64,000 nt of DNA from Agrobacterium tumefaciens. GTDB lineage: Bacteria > Pseudomonadota > Alphaproteobacteria > Rhizobiales > Rhizobiaceae. This document shows positions 62,238 through 64,000 of this stretch, in pieces. The notes beneath the pieces are model-generated. The model ran no database searches. It was not told where the DNA came from and saw nothing but the letters and a program-made list of their open reading frames with translations. Each line of letters begins with the position of its first letter. The first letter of the stretch is position 1. The stretch lies in the NCBI RefSeq assembly GCF_013337285.1, contig NZ_SUPW01000004.1, positions 124,001 to 188,000 of the forward strand. The letters run 5' to 3'. The position numbers and the translations under genes are program-made.

Positions 62238-62249
62238 AAGGTTTCAGCC

Positions 62250-63233
62250 ATGTTCCACAGTCTTTTTTCCCTGTCCAAGCGCCCCTTCTCCTCGCTCGGC
62301 GAGCAGGAAATCCTGGCACTCGCCATCTCGTCGGAAGAGGACGATTCCCGTATTTACCGCTCCTACGCCGATCACCTGCGCGGGCAATATCCGCAATCGG
62401 CAAAAGTCTTCGATGACATGGCCGAAGTCGAGCAGCAGCATCGAAATGTGCTGATCGATATGCATCGCCGCCGCTTTGGAGAAACCATCCCGCTGATCCG
62501 CCGCGAACATGTGCGTGGTTTTTACGAGCGCACGCCGGACTGGCTGGTGAAAAACCTGTCGCTGGAGAAAATTCGTGCCCAGGCCGAATTGATGGAAGCG
62601 CAGGCGATCCGGTTCTACGATGAAGCGGTCAAGCGCACCACCGATGCCTCGACGCGCCAGCTGCTCGGTGATCTGGCTGAGGCGGAGCGGGGTCACGAAG
62701 ACGTCGCGCATATGCTGCAAGAGAAGCATCTCGATGAAGATGGCAAGACCGAAGAGGCTGAAACCGCAAAACGCCAATTTCTGCTAACCTATGTGCAGCC
62801 GGGCCTTGCGGGCCTGATGGATGGCTCCGTCTCGACGCTTGCGCCGATCTTCGCGGCCGCCTTCGCAACGCAGGATACCTGGCAGACTTTTCTGATCGGC
62901 CTTTCGGCTTCCGTCGGCGCGGGTATTTCCATGGGCTTTACCGAAGCCGCCCATGATGATGGCAAGCTTTCGGGTCGGGGTTCTCCGCTAAAGCGCGGCC
63001 TTGCCTCCGGCATCATGACCGCGATCGGCGGGCTTGGTCACACATTGCCTTATCTTATCCAGCACTTCTGGGTCGCCACAGCCATCGCCGCCATCATTGT
63101 TTTCGTGGAACTCTGGGCCATCGCCTTCATTCAGAACCGCTTCATGGAAACGCCGTTCCTGCGGGCAGTGTTTCAGGTGGTGCTGGGCGGTTCGCTGGTG
63201 CTGGCGGCTGGTATCATCATCGGCAATGGCTGA
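62250..63233 (+). CDS. mbfA: Membrane-bound ferritin MbfA, iron exporter
   Basis: 327-residue inner-membrane protein in two parts. Residues 1-165 form a ferritin-like di-iron domain with the motifs ILALAISSEEDDSRIY, AEVEQQHRNVL, QAELMEAQAIRFYDEAV and AEAERGHEDVAHML. Residues 180-327 are a VIT1/CCC1-type membrane domain (LMDGSVSTLAPIFAAAFATQ, GISMGFTEAAHDDG). Known in Agrobacterium and Bradyrhizobium as an iron exporter repressed by Irr. AAAGG is upstream of the ATG. It ends at a strong terminator. Confidence 0.95.
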   Translation: MFHSLFSLSKRPFSSLGEQEILALAISSEEDDSRIYRSYADHLRGQYPQSAKVFDDMAEVEQQHRNVLIDMHRRRFGETIPLIRREHVRGFYERTPDWLVKNLSLEKIRAQAELMEAQAIRFYDEAVKRTTDASTRQLLGDLAEAERGHEDVAHMLQEKHLDEDGKTEEAETAKRQFLLTYVQPGLAGLMDGSVSTLAPIFAAAFATQDTWQTFLIGLSASVGAGISMGFTEAAHDDGKLSGRGSPLKRGLASGIMTAIGGLGHTLPYLIQHFWVATAIAAIIVFVELWAIAFIQNRFMETPFLRAVFQVVLGGSLVLAAGIIIGNG

Positions 63234-63240
63234 GGAATAA

Positions 63241-63271
63241 AAAAGCCCGCAGCGTCTGCTGCGGGCTTTTT
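63241..63271. terminator. Bidirectional terminator between mbfA and the transglutaminase-like gene
   Basis: Thirteen-base stem AAAAGCCCGCAGC (63241-63253) with GCTGCGGGCTTTT (63258-63270), loop GTCT. Works in both directions between two convergent genes. Confidence 0.92.
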
Positions 63272-63296
63272 GCGTCAAGTCTATGATCGCTGTCGA

Positions 63297-63911
63297 TCAG
63301 CGCAACGCGCCGACCAGAACGTCGCGGCCATCTTCGATGGAGACCCAGCGGCCCGTATTGAAGGACGCCTGCCGCTTCAGATAGGTGTAATTGGTATCTG
63401 TCCAGAGCTTCACGTCGTCGGTCAGGTTGTCGAGAATATAATCGCCATCGGTGGTGCGAAGCGCCAGCACGGCATGGCCTTCACCGTCCGGCTTGCGCAC
63501 GACCGTGATCAGCAGGTCGGCCACGGAGAAACCGCGCTCGATCAGCTTCTTACGCTTCAGCAGCACGAAATCTTCGCAGTCACCGGCGGTCGTCGGATAT
63601 TCCCAGACTTCGTCCTTGCCGTAGATTTCCAGATCGGTCATCGCCACGATGGTGGTGTTGACGGAGGTGTTGATCTCACGAATGACGCCCCAGCCATATT
63701 CCGTGACACGCGGCGGCGGCGTCATCTTGTTGCGAATGTTGCATTCATCCGCATATTTCTGACAGAACTCGTAATGGCCGATCGGCTGGGAGGTAATCCC
63801 GCCCGTCACCATGGAAGGGCTTCCCTTGGTTTCCGCCGTGGCGGAGGCAGCAGTCATTAGCCCGGCAGCAACTGCAAACAGCAGTGCACGCGCCAGCGGT
63901 GCGTTCATCAT
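63297..63911 (-). CDS. Bacterial transglutaminase-like cysteine peptidase (BTLCP)
   Basis: 204-residue secreted protein. Signal peptide to about 26 (cleavage after TAE-type site following LMTAASATA). Catalytic triad Cys112 (AGDCEDFVLLKR), His146 (GEGHAVLAL) and Asp161 (YILDNLT) as in the BTLCP/peptidase C93 family. Also two further cysteines (EFCQKYADEC) near residue 50 that may pair. Related to LapG but without an adjacent LapD; target unknown. Start is 63911 or the adjacent codon 63908. Confidence 0.88.
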   Translation of the reverse strand: MMNAPLARALLFAVAAGLMTAASATAETKGSPSMVTGGITSQPIGHYEFCQKYADECNIRNKMTPPPRVTEYGWGVIREINTSVNTTIVAMTDLEIYGKDEVWEYPTTAGDCEDFVLLKRKKLIERGFSVADLLITVVRKPDGEGHAVLALRTTDGDYILDNLTDDVKLWTDTNYTYLKRQASFNTGRWVSIEDGRDVLVGALR

Positions 63912-64000
63912 GAAACCCGTCCCTTAATTCTTAACGAAAAGTTAAGAGGGATGGGGGGTGTGAGTCAATCGCTACCAATGGGTGGCACGCAAGACTCGTT

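Overview
The window looks like a stretch of the main chromosome of an Agrobacterium/Rhizobium-group alphaproteobacterium. It is GC-rich and densely coded. It carries an rirA iron regulator with the three expected cysteines, Irr-type (ICE) and RirA-type (IRO) operator motifs, an mbfA gene, a complete ctp (Tad/Flp) pilus cluster in the Agrobacterium order, and RIME-like intergenic repeats. No insertion sequence, prophage, integrase, CRISPR array or rRNA was seen. The only RNA gene of a classical kind is one tRNA-Leu(CAG). All assignments come from reading the translated frames and motifs; nothing was searched in a database.

Layout. 1-9.6 kb: end of glk, mgsA, murein endopeptidase mepA, a divergent yejABEF-type peptide importer and a DadA-like D-amino-acid dehydrogenase; together these suggest cell-wall peptide turnover. 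9.7-12.9 kb: gamma-glutamylputrescine-type synthetase and oxidase, and gluconokinase. 13.0-16.8 kb: a four-gene osmoprotectant ABC importer (yehZYXW order). 17.0-19.9 kb: an AbrB-family membrane protein, rirA, and an orphan ferric-iron binding protein with an IRO box. 19.9-32.6 kb: M48 protease and DUF898 protein, methylmalonate-semialdehyde dehydrogenase mmsA, a LysR regulator, a drug/metabolite exporter, a TerC-like DUF475 protein behind a structured leader, a candidate sigma-54 small RNA, MarR and NlpC/P60 proteins, pncB and an M17 aminopeptidase.

32.8-43.5 kb is the type IVb pilus region: a TadD-like TPR lipoprotein (plus strand), ctpI to ctpA on the minus strand with mostly tight spacing, and a stand-alone secretin N-terminal-domain protein divergent from the pilin. 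43.7-52.9 kb holds tRNA-Leu, small redox and membrane proteins, a GH25 lysozyme lipoprotein, an exporter with a divergent MocR regulator, an Rrf2 regulator with a thioredoxin-reductase-like flavoprotein and two near-identical operators between them, and an AraC/DUF2000 pair whose start codons overlap head to head. 52.9-64 kb: lepA, a nitrilase-family/GNAT operon, XRE-cupin/GNAT genes, an alpha/beta hydrolase with a divergent membrane-anchored AraC regulator, an orphan Tat-exported TRAP binding protein, a group III truncated haemoglobin divergent from mbfA across two Irr boxes, and a transglutaminase-like protease.

Most of the window is ordinary core chromosome. The observations that seem least explained are regulatory: (a) two sigma-54 promoter matches with an upstream inverted repeat driving a short structured transcript that ends in a 13-bp-stem terminator (27.67-27.88 kb); (b) a 21-bp perfect palindrome between the truncated haemoglobin gene and the Irr boxes; (c) the duplicated operator in front of the Rrf2/flavoprotein pair; (d) a structured leader before the DUF475 gene. 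I did not find a clear undescribed multi-gene system.
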